DNA from: Bathymodiolus brooksi
Taxonomy: Eukaryota; Mollusca; Bivalvia; Mytilida; Modiolidae
Direction: 5' to 3'
Assembly: GCA_963680875.1 (NCBI GenBank)
Contig: OY804589.1
Location: forward strand, 1,736,001-1,800,000
DNA: 64,000 nucleotides
Part shown: piece after piece, positions 27,741-42,132 of the stretch
Numbering within the stretch: position 1 is the stretch's first letter
How the letters are laid out: every line of letters begins with the position of its first letter
Made by a program: the position numbers and the translations under genes
The notes under the pieces: model-generated
What the model saw: only the letters and a program-made list of their open reading frames with translations
Databases searched by the model: none
Told to the model about the DNA's origin: nothing

Positions 27741-28988
27741 TTAAGGGAAAACCAAGAATGGACAATACAGAGACAATGTAAACATAAACGTTAAGTGGCA
27801 ACCAAGAATGGATAATACAGAGACAATGTAATCATAAACGTTAAGGGACAACCAAGAATGGACAATACAGAGACAATGTAAACATAAACGTTAAGGGACA
27901 ACCAAGAATGGACAATACAGAGACAATGTAAACATAAACGTTAAGGGACAACCAAGAATGGACAATACAGAGACAATGTAAGCATAAACGTTAAGGGACA
28001 ACCAAGAATAGACAATACAGAGACAATGTAAACATAAACGTTAAGTGGCAACCAAGAATGGACAATACAGAGACAATGTAAGCATAAACATTAAGGGACA
28101 ACCAAGAATGGACAATACAGAGACAATGTAAACATAAACGTTAAGGGACAACCATGAATGGACAATACAGAGACAATGTAAACATAAACGTTAAGTGACA
28201 ACCAAGAATGTACAATACAGAGACAATGTAAACATAAACGTTAAGTGACAACCAAGAATGGACAATATAGAGACAATGTAAACATAAACGTTCAGTGACA
28301 ACCAAGAATGGACAATACAGAGACAATGTAAACATAAACGTTAAGTGACAACCAAGAATGGACAATACAGAGACAATGTAAACATAAGCGTAAAGTGGCA
28401 ACCAAGAATGGATAATACAGAGACAATGTAAACATAAACGTTAAGGGACAACCAAGAATGGACAATACAGAGACAATGTAAACATAAACGTTAAGTGACA
28501 ACCAAGAATGGACAATACAGAGACAATGTAAGCATAAACGTTAAGTGGCAACCAAGAATGGACAATACAGAGACAATGTAAACATAAACGTTCAGTGACA
28601 ACCAAGAATGGACAATACAGAGACAATGTAAACATAAACGTTAAGTGACAACCAAGAATGGACAATACAGAGACAATGTAAACATAAACGTTCAGTGACA
28701 ACCAAGAATGGACAATACAGAGACAATGTAAACATAAACGTTAAGTGACAACCAAGAATGGACAATACAGAGACAATGTAAACATAAACGTTAAGGGACA
28801 ACCAAGAATGGACAATACAGAGACAATGTAAACATAAACGTTAAGTGACAACCAAGAATGGACAATACAGAGACAATGTAAACAAACGTTCAGTGACAAC
28901 CAAGAATGGACAATACAGAGAAAATGTAAACATAAATGTTAAGGGACAACCAAGAATGGACAATACAGAGACAATGTAAACATAAACG
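27741..28988. repeat. 25-monomer tandem unit, copy 2
   Basis: It repeats copy 1 directly after it, with ACCATGAATGG near 28154, ATAAGCGTAAAG near 28384, the two-base deletion at 28880 and AAATGTTAAGG near 28935. Beyond it the middle-domain signature stops and the right-domain monomer mix begins. Confidence 0.9.
28880..28889 (+). other. Two-base deletion AAACAAACG (copy 2 of 2)
   Basis: Partner of the deletion at 27632 at exactly 1,248 bp. Confidence 0.95.
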
Positions 28989-31900
28989 TTAAGTGACAAC
29001 CAAGAATGGACAATACAGAGACAATGTAAACATAAACGTTAAGTGACAACCAAGAATGGACAATACAGAGACAATGTAATCATAAACGTTAAGTGACAAC
29101 CAAGAATGGACAATACAGAGACAATGTAAACATAAACGTTAAGGGACAACCAAGAATGGACAATACAGAGACAATGTAAACATAAACTTTCAGTGAGAAC
29201 CAAGAATGGACAATACAGAGACAATGTAAACATAAACGTTAAGGGACAACCAAGAATGGACAATACAGAGACAATGTAAACATAAACGTTAAGTGACAAC
29301 CAAGAATGGACAATACAGAGACAATGTAATCATAAACGTTAAGTGACAACCAAGAATGGACAATACAGAGACAATGTAAACATAAACGTTAAGTGACAAC
29401 CAAGAATGGACAATACAGAGATAATGTAATCATAAACGTTAAGTGACAACCAAGAATGGACAATACAGAGACAATGTAAACATAAACGTTAAGTGACAAC
29501 CAAGAATGTACAATACAGAGACAATGTAAACATAAACGTTAAGTGAAAACCAAGAATGGACAATACAGAGACAATGTAAACATAAACGTTAAGTGATAAC
29601 CAAGAATGGACAATACAGAGACAATGTAAACATAAACGTTCAGTGACAACCAAGAATGGACAATACAGAGACAATGTAAGCATAAACGTTCAGTGACAAC
29701 CAAGAATGGACAATACAGAGACAATGTAAACATAAACGTTAAGTGATAACCAAGAATGGACAATACAGAGACAATGTAAACATAAACGTTAAGTGACAAC
29801 CAAGAATGTACAATACAGAGACAATGTAAAAATAAACGTTAAGTGACAACCAAGAATGGACAATACAGAGACAATGTAATCATAAACGTTAAGTGACAAC
29901 CAAGAATGGACAATACAGAGACAATGTAAACATAAACGTTAAGGGACAACCAAGAATGGACAATACAGAGACAATGTAAACATAAACGTTAAGTGACAAC
30001 CAAGAATGGACAATACAGAGACAATGTAAACATAAACGTTAAGGGACAACCAAGAATGGACAATACAGAGACAATGTAAACATAAACGTTAAGGGACAAC
30101 CAAGAATGGACAATACAGAGACAATGTAAACATAAACGTTAAGTGATAACCAAGAATGGACAATACAGAGACAATGTAAACATAAACGTTAAGTGACAAC
30201 CAAGAATGTACAATACAGAGACAATGTAAACATAAACGTTAAGTGACAACCAAGAATGGACAATACAGAGACAATGTAAACATAAACGTTCAGTGACAAC
30301 CAAGAATGGACAATACAGAGACAATGTAAACATAAACGTAAAGTGGCAACCAAGAATGGATAATACAGAGACAATGTAAACATAAACGTTAAGGGACAAC
30401 CAAGAATGGACAATACAGAGACAATGTAAACATAAACGTTAAGTGACAACCAAGAATGGACAATACAGAGACAATGTAAGCATAAACGTTAAGTGGCAAC
30501 CAAGAATGGACAATACAGAGACAATGTAAACATAAACGTTCAGTGACAACCAAGAATGGACAATACAGAGACAATGTAAACATAAACGTTAAGTGACAAC
30601 CAAGAATGGACAATACAGAGACAATGTAAACATAAACGTTCAGTGACAACCAAGAATGGACAATACAGAGACAATGTAAACATAAACGTTAAGTGACAAC
30701 CAAGAATGGACAATACAGAGACAATGTAAACATAAACGTTAAGGGACAACCAAGAATGGACAATACAGAGACAATGTAAACATAAACGTTAAGTGACAAC
30801 CAAGAATGGACAATACAGAGACAATGTAAACATAAACGTTAAGGGACAACCAAGAATGGACAATACAGAGACAATGTAAACATAAACGTTAAGGGACAAC
30901 CAAGAATGGACAATACAGAGACAATGTAAACATAAACGTTCAGTGACAACCAAGAATGGACAATACAGAGACAATGTAAACATAAACGTTAAGTGACAAC
31001 CAAGAATGGACAATACAGAGACAATGTAAACATAAACGTTAAGTGACAACCAAGAATGGACAATACAGAGACAATGTAAACATAAACGTAAAGTGATAAC
31101 CAAGAATGGACAATACAGAGACAATGTAAACATAAACGTTAAGTGACAACCAAGAATGGACAATACAGAGACAATGTAAACATAAACGTTAAGTGACAAC
31201 CAAGAATGGACAATACAGAGACAATGTAATCATAAACGTTAAGTGACAACCAAGAATGGACAATACAGAGACAATGTAAACATAAACGTTAAGTGACAAC
31301 CAAGAATGGACAATACAGAGACAATGTAAACATAAACGTTAAGTGACAACCAAGAATGGACAATACAGAGACAATGTAAACATAAACGTTAAGTGATAAC
31401 CAAGAATGGACAATACAGAGACAATGTAAACATAAACGTTCAGTGACAACCAAGAATGGACAATACAGAGACAATGTAAGCATAAACGTTAAGTGACAAC
31501 CAAGAATGGGTATACAGAGACAATGTAAACATAAACGTTAAGTGATAACCAAGAATGGACAATACAGAGACAATGTAATCATAAACGTTAAGTGACAACC
31601 AAGAATGGACAATACAGAGACAATGTAAACATAAACGTTAAGGGACAACCAAGAATGGACAATACAGAGACAATGTAAACATAAACGTTAAGTGAAAACC
31701 TAGAATGGACAATACAGAGACAATGTAAACATAAACGTTAAGTGGCAGCCAAGAATGGACAATACAGAGACAATGTAAACATAAACGTTAAGTGGCAACC
31801 AAGAATGGACAATACAGAGACAATGTAAACATAAACGTTAAGTGACAACCAAGAATGGACAATACAGAGACAATGTAAACATAAACGTTAAGTGGCAACC

Positions 31901-32280
31901 AAGAATGGACAATACAGAGACAATGTAAACATAAACGTTAAGTGACAACCAAGAATGGACAATACAGAGACAATGTAAGCATAAACGTTAAGTGGCAACC
32001 AAGAATGGACAATACAGAGACAATGTAAACATAAACGTTAAGTGGCAGCCAAGAATGGACAATACAGAGACAATGTAAACATAAACGTTAAGTGACAACC
32101 AAGAATGGACAATACAGAGACAATGTAAACATAAACGTTAAGGGACAACCAAGAATGGACAATACAGAGACAATGTAAACATAAACGTTAAGTGACAACC
32201 AAGAATGGACAATACAGAGACAATGTAAACATAAACGTTAAGGGACAACCAAGAATGGACAATACAGAGACAATGTAAAC
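28989..32280. repeat. Start of right domain: GTGAC-dominated monomers with AATCAT units
   Basis: Plain consensus units dominate, with regularly placed AATCAT and GTGAT units, AACTTTCAG near 29187 and the first GGGTATAC marker at 31508. The GTGGCAGCC unit (position 12 changed from A to G) first appears near 31746 and stays a right-domain signature. The part at 30389-30749 copies the 1.4-kb family word GGGAC, GTGAC with AAGCAT, GTGGC, GTTCAG, GTGAC, GTTCAG, so the two domains share ancestry. Confidence 0.75.
31508..31515 (+). other. Deletion marker GGGTATAC (copy 1 of 16)
   Basis: GGACAATAC has become GGGTATAC, one base shorter with substitutions. The marker recurs at 37207, 37556, 40804, 42952, 46300, 49548, 50147, 50196, 53395, 53994, 54043, 58692, 59291, 59340 and 62739. 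The complex change makes independent origin unlikely, so all 16 should descend from one mutant monomer. Confidence 0.95.
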
Positions 32281-33350
32281 ATAAACGTTCAGTGACAACC
32301 AAGAATGGACAATACAGAGACAATGTAAATATAAATGTTAAGGGACAACCAAGAATGGACAATACAGAGACAATGTAAACATAAACGTTAAGTGACAACC
32401 AAGAATGGACAATACAGAGACAATGTAAACATAAACGTTAAGTGACAACCAAGAATGGACAATACAGAGACAATGTAATCATAAACGTTAAGTGACAACC
32501 AAGAATGGACAATACAGAGACAATGTAAACATAAACGTTAAGGGACAACCAAGAATGGACAATACAGAGACAATGTAAACATAAACTTTCAGTGACAACC
32601 AAGAATGGACAATACAGAGACAATGTAAACATAAACGTAAAGTGGCAACCAAGAATGGATAATACAGAGACAATGTAAACATAAACGTTAAGGGACAACC
32701 AAGAATGGACAATACAGAGACAATGTAAACATAAACGTTAAGTGACAACCAAGAATGGACAATACAGAGACAATGTAAGCATAAACGTTAAGTGGCAACC
32801 AAGAATGGACAATACAGAGACAATGTAAACATAAACGTTCAGTGACAACCAAGAATGGACAATACAGAGACAATGTAAACATAAACGTTAAGTGACAACC
32901 AAGAATGGACAATACAGAGACAATGTAAACATAAACGTTAAGTGACAACCAAGAATGGACAATACAGAGACAATGTAAACATAAACGTTAAGTGACAACC
33001 AAGAATGGACAATACAGAGACAATGTAAACATAAACGTTAAGGGACAACCAAGAATGGACAATACAGAGACAATGTAAACATAAACGTTAAGTGACAACC
33101 AAGAATGGACAATACAGAGACAATGTAAACATAAACGTTAAGTGACAACCAAGAATGGACAATACAGAGACAATGTAAACATAAACGTTAAGGGACAACC
33201 AAGAATGGACAATACAGAGACAATGTAAACATAAACGTTCAGTGACAACCAAGAATGGACAATACAGAGACAATGTAAACATAAACGTTAAGTGACAACC
33301 AAGAATGGACAATACAGAGACAATGTAAACATAAACGTTAAGTGACAACC
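32280..33350. repeat. 47-monomer offset duplication, left copy (2,350 bp)
   Basis: The series AAATGTTAAGG (32333), GTGAC, AATCAT, GGGAC, AACTTTCAG (near 32586), GTAAAGTGGC with GGATAATAC, GGGAC, GTGAC with AAGCAT, GTGGC and GTTCAG is found again from 34630, exactly 47 monomers later with no deletion in between. Confidence 0.88.
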
Positions 33351-33598
33351 AAGAATGGACAATACAGAGACAATGTAAACATAAACGTTAAGTGACAACC
33401 AAGAATGGACAATACAGAGACAATGTAAACATAAACGTTAAGGGACAACCAAGAATGGACAATACAGAGACAATGTAAACATAAACGTTCAGTGACAACC
33501 AAGAATGGACAATACAGAGACAATGTAAACATAAACGTTAAGTGACAACCAAGAATGGACAATACAGAGACAATGTAAACATAAACGTTAAGTGACAA
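33088..33598. repeat. Five-monomer tandem duplication (period 250 bp)
   Basis: The word GTGAC, GTGAC, GGGAC, GTTCAG, GTGAC repeats directly. The partner block near 35438-35698 has one round only, so this is a small local step after, or missing from, the larger duplication. Confidence 0.8.
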
Positions 33599-33687
33599 CC
33601 AAGAATGGACAATACAGAGACAATGTAAACATAAACGTTAAGTGATAACCAAGAATGGACAATACAGAGACAATGTAAACATAAACG

Positions 33688-34887
33688 TTAAGTGACAACC
33701 AAGAATGGACAATACAGAGACAATGTAAACATAAACGTTAAGTGACAACCAAGAATGGACAATACAGAGACAATGTAATCATAAACGTTAAGGGACAACC
33801 AAGAATGGACAATACAGAGACAATGTAAACATAAACGTTCAGTGACAACCAAGAATGGACAATACAGAGACAATGTAAGCATAAACGTTCAGTGACAACC
33901 AAGAATGGACAATACAGAGACAATGTAAACATAAACGTTAAGTGATAACAAAGAATGGACAATACAGAGACAATGTAAACATAAACGTTAAGTGACAACC
34001 AAGAATGTACAATACAGAGACAATGTAAACATAAACGTTCAGTGACAACCAAGAATGGACAATACAGAGACAATGTAAACATAAATGTTAAGGGACAACC
34101 AAGAATGGACAATACAGAGACAATGTAAACATAAACGTTAAGTGACAACCAAGAATGGACAATACAGAGACAATGTAAACATAAACGTTAAGTGACAACC
34201 AAGAATGGACAATACAGAGACAATGTAATCATAAACGTTAAGTGACAACCAAGAATGGACAATACAGAGACAATGTAAACATAAACGTTAAGTGACAACC
34301 AAGAATGGACAATACAGAGACAATGTAAACATAAACGTTAAGGGACAACCAAGAATGGACAATACAGAGACAATGTAAACATAAACGTTAAGGGACAACC
34401 AAGAATGGACAATACAGAGACAATGTAAACATAAACGTTCAGTGACAACCAAGAATGGACAATACAGAGACAATGTAAGCATAAACGTTCAGTGACAACC
34501 AAGAATGGACAATACAGAGACAATGTAAACATAAACGTTAAGTGATAACAAAGAATGGACAATACAGAGACAATGTAAACATAAACGTTAAGTGACAACC
34601 AAGAATGTACAATACAGAGACAATGTAAACATAAACGTTCAGTGACAACCAAGAATGGACAATACAGAGACAATGTAAACATAAATGTTAAGGGACAACC
34701 AAGAATGGACAATACAGAGACAATGTAAACATAAACGTTAAGTGACAACCAAGAATGGACAATACAGAGACAATGTAAACATAAACGTTAAGTGACAACC
34801 AAGAATGGACAATACAGAGACAATGTAATCATAAACGTTAAGTGACAACCAAGAATGGACAATACAGAGACAATGTAAACATAAACG
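33688..34887. repeat. 12-monomer tandem duplication (period 600 bp)
   Basis: AATCAT, GGGAC, GTTCAG with AAGCAT, GTTCAG, GATAACAAAG, AATGTAC, GTTCAG and AAATGTTAAGG occur from about 33688 and again from 34288. The GATAACAAAG unit near 33946 and 34546 (CCAAG changed to CAAAG) is a clear tag. It later spreads to 39193, 44589, 47838, 51835, 56482 and 56982. Confidence 0.88.
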
Positions 34888-36100
34888 TTAAGGGACAACC
34901 AAGAATGGACAATACAGAGACAATGTAAACATAAACTTTCAGTGACAACCAAGAATGGACAATACAGAGACAATGTAAACATAAACGTAAAGTGGCAACC
35001 AAGAATGGATAATACAGAGACAATGTAAACATAAACGTTAAGGGACAACCAAGAATGGACAATACAGAGACAATGTAAACATAAACGTTAAGTGACAACC
35101 AAGAATGGACAATACAGAGACAATGTAAGCATAAACGTTAAGTGGCAACCAAGAATGGACAATACAGAGACAATGTAAACATAAACGTTCAGTGACAACC
35201 AAGAATGGACAATACAGAGACAATGTAAACATAAACGTTAAGTGACAACCAAGAATGGACAATACAGAGACAATGTAAACATAAACGTTAAGTGACAACC
35301 AAGAATGGACAATACAGAGACAATGTAAACATAAACGTTAAGTGACAACCAAGAATGGACAATACAGAGACAATGTAAACATAAACGTTAAGGGACAACC
35401 AAGAATGGACAATACAGAGACAATGTAAACATAAACGTTAAGTGACAACCAAGAATGGACAATACAGAGACAATGTAAACATAAACGTTAAGTGACAACC
35501 AAGAATGGACAATACAGAGACAATGTAAACATAAACGTTAAGGGACAACCAAGAATGGACAATACAGAGACAATGTAAACATAAACGTTCAGTGACAACC
35601 AAGAATGGACAATACAGAGACAATGTAAACATAAACGTTAAGTGACAACCAAGAATGGACAATACAGAGACAATGTAAACATAAACGTTAAGTGACAACC
35701 AAGAATGGACAATACAGAGACAATGTAAACATAAACGTTAAGTGATAACCAAGAATGGACAATACAGAGACAATGTAAACATAAACGTTAAGTGACAACC
35801 AAGAATGGACAATACAGAGACAATGTAAACATAAACGTTAAGTGACAACCAAGAATGGACAATACAGAGACAATGTAATCATAAACGTTAAGTGACAACC
35901 AAGAATGGACAATACAGAGACAATGTAAACATAAACGTTAAGTGACAACCAAGAATGGACAATACAGAGACAATGTAAACATAAACGTATAGTGACAACC
36001 AAGAATGGACAATACAGAGACAATGTAAACATAAACGTTAAGTGATAACCAAGAATGGACAATACAGAGACAATGTAAACATAAACGTTCAGTGACAACC
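34280..36100. repeat. About 1.8-kb block, left copy (offset 4,647 bp)
   Basis: The same unit order is found at 38927-40747, with GATAACAAAG, AATGTAC, AAATGTTAAGG, AACTTTCAG, GTAAAGTGGC with GGATAATAC, and GTATAGTGAC as tags. The offset is 93 monomers minus three, which matches the three register deletions at 37207, 37556 and 37851. Confidence 0.9.
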
Positions 36101-37190
36101 AAGAATGGACAATACAGAGACAATGTAAACATAAACGTTAAGTGACAACCAAGAATGGACAATACAGAGACAATGTAAGCATAAACGTTAAGTGGCAACC
36201 AAGAATGGACAATACAGAGACAATGTAAACATAAACGTTCAGTGACAACCAAGAATGGACAATACAGAGACAATGTAAACATAAACGTTAAGTGACAACC
36301 AAGAATGGACAATACAGAGACAATGTAAACATAAACGTTAAGTGACAACCAAGAATGGACAATACAGAGACAATGTAAACATAAACGTTAAGTGACAACC
36401 AAGAATGGACAATACAGAGACAATGTAAACATAAACGTTAAGGGACAACCAAGAATGGACAATACAGAGACAATGTAAACATAAACGTTAAGTGACAACC
36501 AAGAATGGACAATACAGAGACAATGTAAACATAAACGTTAAGTGACAACCAAGAATGGACAATACAGAGACAATGTAAACATAAACGTTAAGGGACAACC
36601 AAGAATGGACAATACAGAGACAATGTAAACATAAACGTTCAGTGACAACCAAGAATGGACAATACAGAGACAATGTAAACATAAACGTTAAGTGACAACC
36701 AAGAATGGACAATACAGAGACAATGTAAACATAAACGTTAAGTGACAACCAAGAATGGACAATACAGAGACAATGTAAACATAAACGTTAAGTGATAACC
36801 AAGAATGGACAATACAGAGACAATGTAAACATAAACGTTAAGTGACAACCAAGAATGGACAATACAGAGACAATGTAAACATAAACGTTAAGTGACAACC
36901 AAGAATGGACAATACAGAGACAATGTAATCATAAACGTTAAGTGACAACCAAGAATGGACAATACAGAGACAATGTAAACATAAACGTTAAGTGACAACC
37001 AAGAATGGACAATACAGAGACAATGTAAACATAAACGTATAGTGACAACCAAGAATGGACAATACAGAGACAATGTAAACATAAACGTTAAGTGATAACC
37101 AAGAATGGACAATACAGAGACAATGTAAACATAAACGTTCAGTGACAACCAAGAATGGACAATACAGAGACAATGTAAGCATAAACGTTA
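35090..37190. repeat. 21-monomer tandem duplication (period 1,050 bp)
   Basis: GTGAC with AAGCAT, GTGGC, GTTCAG, four GTGAC/GGGAC units, GTTCAG, GTGAT, AATCAT and GTATAGTGAC run from about 35090 and again from 36140. The GTATAG unit, with bases 3 and 4 exchanged, is at 35987 and 37037. Confidence 0.87.
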
Positions 37191-37206
37191 AGTGACAACC
37201 AAGAAT

Positions 37207-37214
37207 GGGTATAC
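37207..37214 (+). other. Deletion marker GGGTATAC (copy 2 of 16)
   Basis: Offset 5,699 bp from the first marker and 349 bp from the next one. Confidence 0.95.
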
Positions 37215-37555
37215 AGAGACAATGTAAACATAAACGTTAAGTGATAACCAAGAATGGACAATACAGAGACAATGTAATCATAAACGTTAAGTGACAACCA
37301 AGAATGGACAATACAGAGACAATGTAAACATAAACGTTAAGTGACAACCAAGAATGGACAATACAGAGACAATGTAAACATAAACGTATAGTGACAACCA
37401 AGAATGGACAATACAGAGACAATGTAAACATAAACGTTAAGTGATAACCAAGAATGGACAATACAGAGACAATGTAAACATAAACGTTCAGTGACAACCA
37501 AGAATGGACAATACAGAGACAATGTAAGCATAAACGTTAAGTGACAACCAAGAAT

Positions 37556-37563
37556 GGGTATAC
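37556..37563 (+). other. Deletion marker GGGTATAC (copy 3 of 16)
   Basis: It is followed 295 bases later by the AAGATGG marker. This pairing is kept in later copies at 40804 and 42952, and shortened to 195 bases at 46300. Confidence 0.95.
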
Positions 37564-37847
37564 AGAGACAATGTAAACATAAACGTTAAGTGATAACCAA
37601 GAATGGACAATACAGAGACAATGTAATCATAAACGTTAAGTGACAACCAAGAATGGACAATACAGAGACAATGTAAACATAAACGTTAAGGGACAACCAA
37701 GAATGGACAATACAGAGACAATGTAAACATAAACGTTAAGTGACAACCAAGAATGGACAATACAGAGACAATGTAAACATAAACGTTAAGTGGCAGCCAA
37801 GAATGGACAATACAGAGACAATGTAAACATAAACGTTAAGTGGCAAC

Positions 37848-37855
37848 CAAGATGG
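37848..37855 (+). other. One-base deletion CAAGATGG (copy 1 of 4)
   Basis: CCAAGAATGG has lost one A. Copies at 41096, 43244 and 46492 give offsets of 3,248, 2,148 and 3,248 bp, identical to the unit offsets. Confidence 0.95.
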
Positions 37856-38926
37856 ACAATACAGAGACAATGTAAACATAAACGTTAAGTGACAACCAAG
37901 AATGGACAATACAGAGACAATGTAAACATAAACGTTAAGTGGCAACCAAGAATGGACAATACAGAGACAATGTAAACATAAACGTTAAGTGACAACCAAG
38001 AATGGACAATACAGAGACAATGTAAGCATAAACGTTAAGTGGCAACCAAGAATGGACAATACAGAGACAATGTAAACATAAACGTTAAGTGGCAGCCAAG
38101 AATGGACAATACAGAGACAATGTAAACATAAACGTTAAGTGACAACCAAGAATGGACAATACAGAGACAATGTAAACATAAACGTTAAGGGACAACCAAG
38201 AATGGACAATACAGAGACAATGTAAACATAAACGTTAAGTGACAACCAACAATGGACAATACAGAGACAATGTAAACATAAACGTTAAGGGACAACCAAG
38301 AATGGACAATACAGAGACAATGTAAACATAAACGTTCAGTGACAACCAAGAATGGACAATACAGAGACAATGTAAACATAAATGTTAAGGGACAACCAAG
38401 AATGGACAATACAGAGACAATGTAAACATAAACGTTAAGTGACAACCAAGAATGGACAATACAGAGACAATGTAAACATAAACGTTAAGTGACAACCAAG
38501 AATGGACAATACAGAGACAATGTAATCATAAACGTTAAGTGACAACCAAGAATGGACAATACAGAGACAATGTAAACATAAACGTTAAGGGACAACCAAG
38601 AATGGACAATACAGAGACAATGTAAACATAAACTTTCAGTGACAACCAAGAATGGACAATACAGAGACAATGTAAACATAAACGTTAAGGGACAACCAAG
38701 AATGGACAATACAGAGACAATGTAAACATAAACGTTAAGTGACAACCAAGAATGGACAATACAGAGACAATGTAATCATAAACGTTAAGTGACAACCAAG
38801 AATGGACAATACAGAGACAATGTAAACATAAACGTTAAGTGACAACCAAGAATGGACAATACAGAGACAATGTAATCATAAACGTTAAGTGACAACCAAG
38901 AATGGACAATACAGAGACAATGTAAA

Positions 38927-40747
38927 CATAAACGTTAAGTGACAACCAAGAATGGACAATACAGAGACAATGTAAACATAAACGTTAAGGGACAACCAAG
39001 AATGGACAATACAGAGACAATGTAAACATAAACGTTAAGGGACAACCAAGAATGGACAATACAGAGACAATGTAAACATAAACGTTCAGTGACAACCAAG
39101 AATGGACAATACAGAGACAATGTAAGCATAAACGTTCAGTGACAACCAAGAATGGACAATACAGAGACAATGTAAACATAAACGTTAAGTGATAACAAAG
39201 AATGGACAATACAGAGACAATGTAAACATAAACGTTAAGTGACAACCAAGAATGTACAATACAGAGACAATGTAAACATAAACGTTCAGTGACAACCAAG
39301 AATGGACAATACAGAGACAATGTAAACATAAATGTTAAGGGACAACCAAGAATGGACAATACAGAGACAATGTAAACATAAACGTTAAGTGACAACCAAG
39401 AATGGACAATACAGAGACAATGTAAACATAAACGTTAAGTGACAACCAAGAATGGACAATACAGAGACAATGTAATCATAAACGTTAAGTGACAACCAAG
39501 AATGGACAATACAGAGACAATGTAAACATAAACGTTAAGGGACAACCAAGAATGGACAATACAGAGACAATGTAAACATAAACTTTCAGTGACAACCAAG
39601 AATGGACAATACAGAGACAATGTAAACATAAACGTAAAGTGGCAACCAAGAATGGATAATACAGAGACAATGTAAACATAAACGTTAAGGGACAACCAAG
39701 AATGGACAATACAGAGACAATGTAAACATAAACGTTAAGTGACAACCAAGAATGGACAATACAGAGACAATGTAAGCATAAACGTTAAGTGGCAACCAAG
39801 AATGGACAATACAGAGACAATGTAAACATAAACGTTCAGTGACAACCAAGAATGGACAATACAGAGACAATGTAAACATAAACGTTAAGTGACAACCAAG
39901 AATGGACAATACAGAGACAATGTAAACATAAACGTTAAGTGACAACCAAGAATGGACAATACAGAGACAATGTAAACATAAACGTTAAGTGACAACCAAG
40001 AATGGACAATACAGAGACAATGTAAACATAAACGTTAAGGGACAACCAAGAATGGACAATACAGAGACAATGTAAACATAAACGTTAAGTGACAACCAAG
40101 AATGGACAATACAGAGACAATGTAAACATAAACGTTAAGTGACAACCAAGAATGGACAATACAGAGACAATGTAAACATAAACGTTAAGGGACAACCAAG
40201 AATGGACAATACAGAGACAATGTAAACATAAACGTTCAGTGACAACCAAGAATGGACAATACAGAGACAATGTAAACATAAACGTTAAGTGACAACCAAG
40301 AATGGACAATACAGAGACAATGTAAACATAAACGTTAAGTGACAACCAAGAATGGACAATACAGAGACAATGTAAACATAAACGTTAAGTGATAACCAAG
40401 AATGGACAATACAGAGACAATGTAAACATAAACGTTAAGTGACAACCAAGAATGGACAATACAGAGACAATGTAAACATAAACGTTAAGTGACAACCAAG
40501 AATGGACAATACAGAGACAATGTAATCATAAACGTTAAGTGACAACCAAGAATGGACAATACAGAGACAATGTAAACATAAACGTTAAGTGACAACCAAG
40601 AATGGACAATACAGAGACAATGTAAACATAAACGTATAGTGACAACCAAGAATGGACAATACAGAGACAATGTAAACATAAACGTTAAGTGATAACCAAG
40701 AATGGACAATACAGAGACAATGTAAACATAAACGTTCAGTGACAACC
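38927..40747. repeat. About 1.8-kb block, right copy (offset 4,647 bp)
   Basis: Partner of 34280-36100 with the same ordered tags. It lies between the first and second copies of the GGGTATAC/AAGATGG unit, so the 3,248-bp period is a composite of two older words. Confidence 0.9.
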
Positions 40748-40803
40748 AAGAATGGACAATACAGAGACAATGTAAGCATAAACGTTAAGTGACAACCAAG
40801 AAT

Positions 40804-40811
40804 GGGTATAC
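40804..40811 (+). other. Deletion marker GGGTATAC (copy 4 of 16)
   Basis: Exactly 3,248 bp after the copy at 37556 (65 monomers minus two bases). Confidence 0.95.
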
Positions 40812-41095
40812 AGAGACAATGTAAACATAAACGTTAAGTGATAACCAAGAATGGACAATACAGAGACAATGTAATCATAAACGTTAAGTGACAACCAAGA
40901 ATGGACAATACAGAGACAATGTAAACATAAACGTTAAGGGACAACCAAGAATGGACAATACAGAGACAATGTAAACATAAACGTTAAGTGACAACCAAGA
41001 ATGGACAATACAGAGACAATGTAAACATAAACGTTAAGTGGCAGCCAAGAATGGACAATACAGAGACAATGTAAACATAAACGTTAAGTGGCAAC

Positions 41096-41103
41096 CAAGA
41101 TGG
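41096..41103 (+). other. One-base deletion CAAGATGG (copy 2 of 4)
   Basis: 3,248 bp after the first copy. Confidence 0.95.
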
Positions 41104-42132
41104 ACAATACAGAGACAATGTAAACATAAACGTTAAGTGACAACCAAGAATGGACAATACAGAGACAATGTAAACATAAACGTTAAGTGGCAACCAAGAA
41201 TGGACAATACAGAGACAATGTAAACATAAACGTTAAGTGACAACCAAGAATGGACAATACAGAGACAATGTAAGCATAAACGTTAAGTGGCAACCAAGAA
41301 TGGACAATACAGAGACAATGTAAACATAAACGTTAAGTGGCAGCCAAGAATGGACAATACAGAGACAATGTAAACATAAACGTTAAGTGACAACCAAGAA
41401 TGGACAATACAGAGACAATGTAAACATAAACGTTAAGGGACAACCAAGAATGGACAATACAGAGACAATGTAAACATAAACGTTAAGTGACAACCAACAA
41501 TGGACAATACAGAGACAATGTAAACATAAACGTTAAGGGACAACCAAGAATGGACAATACAGAGACAATGTAAACATAAACGTTCAGTGACAACCAAGAA
41601 TGGACAATACAGAGACAATGTAAACATAAATGTTAAGGGACAACCAAGAATGGACAATACAGAGACAATGTAAACATAAACGTTAAGTGACAACCAAGAA
41701 TGGACAATACAGAGACAATGTAAACATAAACGTTAAGTGACAACCAAGAATGGACAATACAGAGACAATGTAATCATAAACGTTAAGTGACAACCAAGAA
41801 TGGACAATACAGAGACAATGTAAACATAAACGTTAAGGGACAACCAAGAATGGACAATACAGAGACAATGTAAACATAAACTTTCAGTGACAACCAAGAA
41901 TGGACAATACAGAGACAATGTAAACATAAACGTTAAGGGACAACCAAGAATGGACAATACAGAGACAATGTAAACATAAACGTTAAGTGACAACCAAGAA
42001 TGGACAATACAGAGACAATGTAATCATAAACGTTAAGTGACAACCAAGAATGGACAATACAGAGACAATGTAAACATAAACGTTAAGTGACAACCAAGAA
42101 TGGACAATACAGAGACAATGTAATCATAAACG

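Larger units (their letters stand above)
36888..37585. repeat. Seven-monomer tandem duplication (period 349 bp)
   Basis: AATCAT, GTGAC, GTATAG, GTGAT, GTTCAG with AAGCAT, and GGGTATAC repeat, with markers at 37207 and 37556. The period is seven monomers minus the single deleted base. Confidence 0.93.
37237..38880. repeat. Right-domain higher-order unit, copy 1 (next copy at +3,248 bp)
   Basis: Signature in order: GTATAG, GTGAT, GTTCAG with AAGCAT, GGGTATAC (37556), AATCAT, GGGAC, GTGAC, GTGGCAGCC, AAGATGG (37851), GTGAC, GTGGC, AAGCAT, GTGGC, GTGGCAGCC, GGGAC, ACCAACAATGG (near 38250), GTTCAG, AAATGTTAAGG, AATCAT, AACTTTCAG, GGGAC. The same order is found at 40485, 42633 and, shortened by two monomers, 46250. 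Confidence 0.92.
40485..42130. repeat. Right-domain higher-order unit, copy 2
   Basis: It repeats the signature of 37237-38880, with markers GGGTATAC at 40804 and CAAGATGG at 41096 and ACCAACAATGG near 41498. Agreement ends near 42130, where GTGAT replaces GTGAC. Confidence 0.92.
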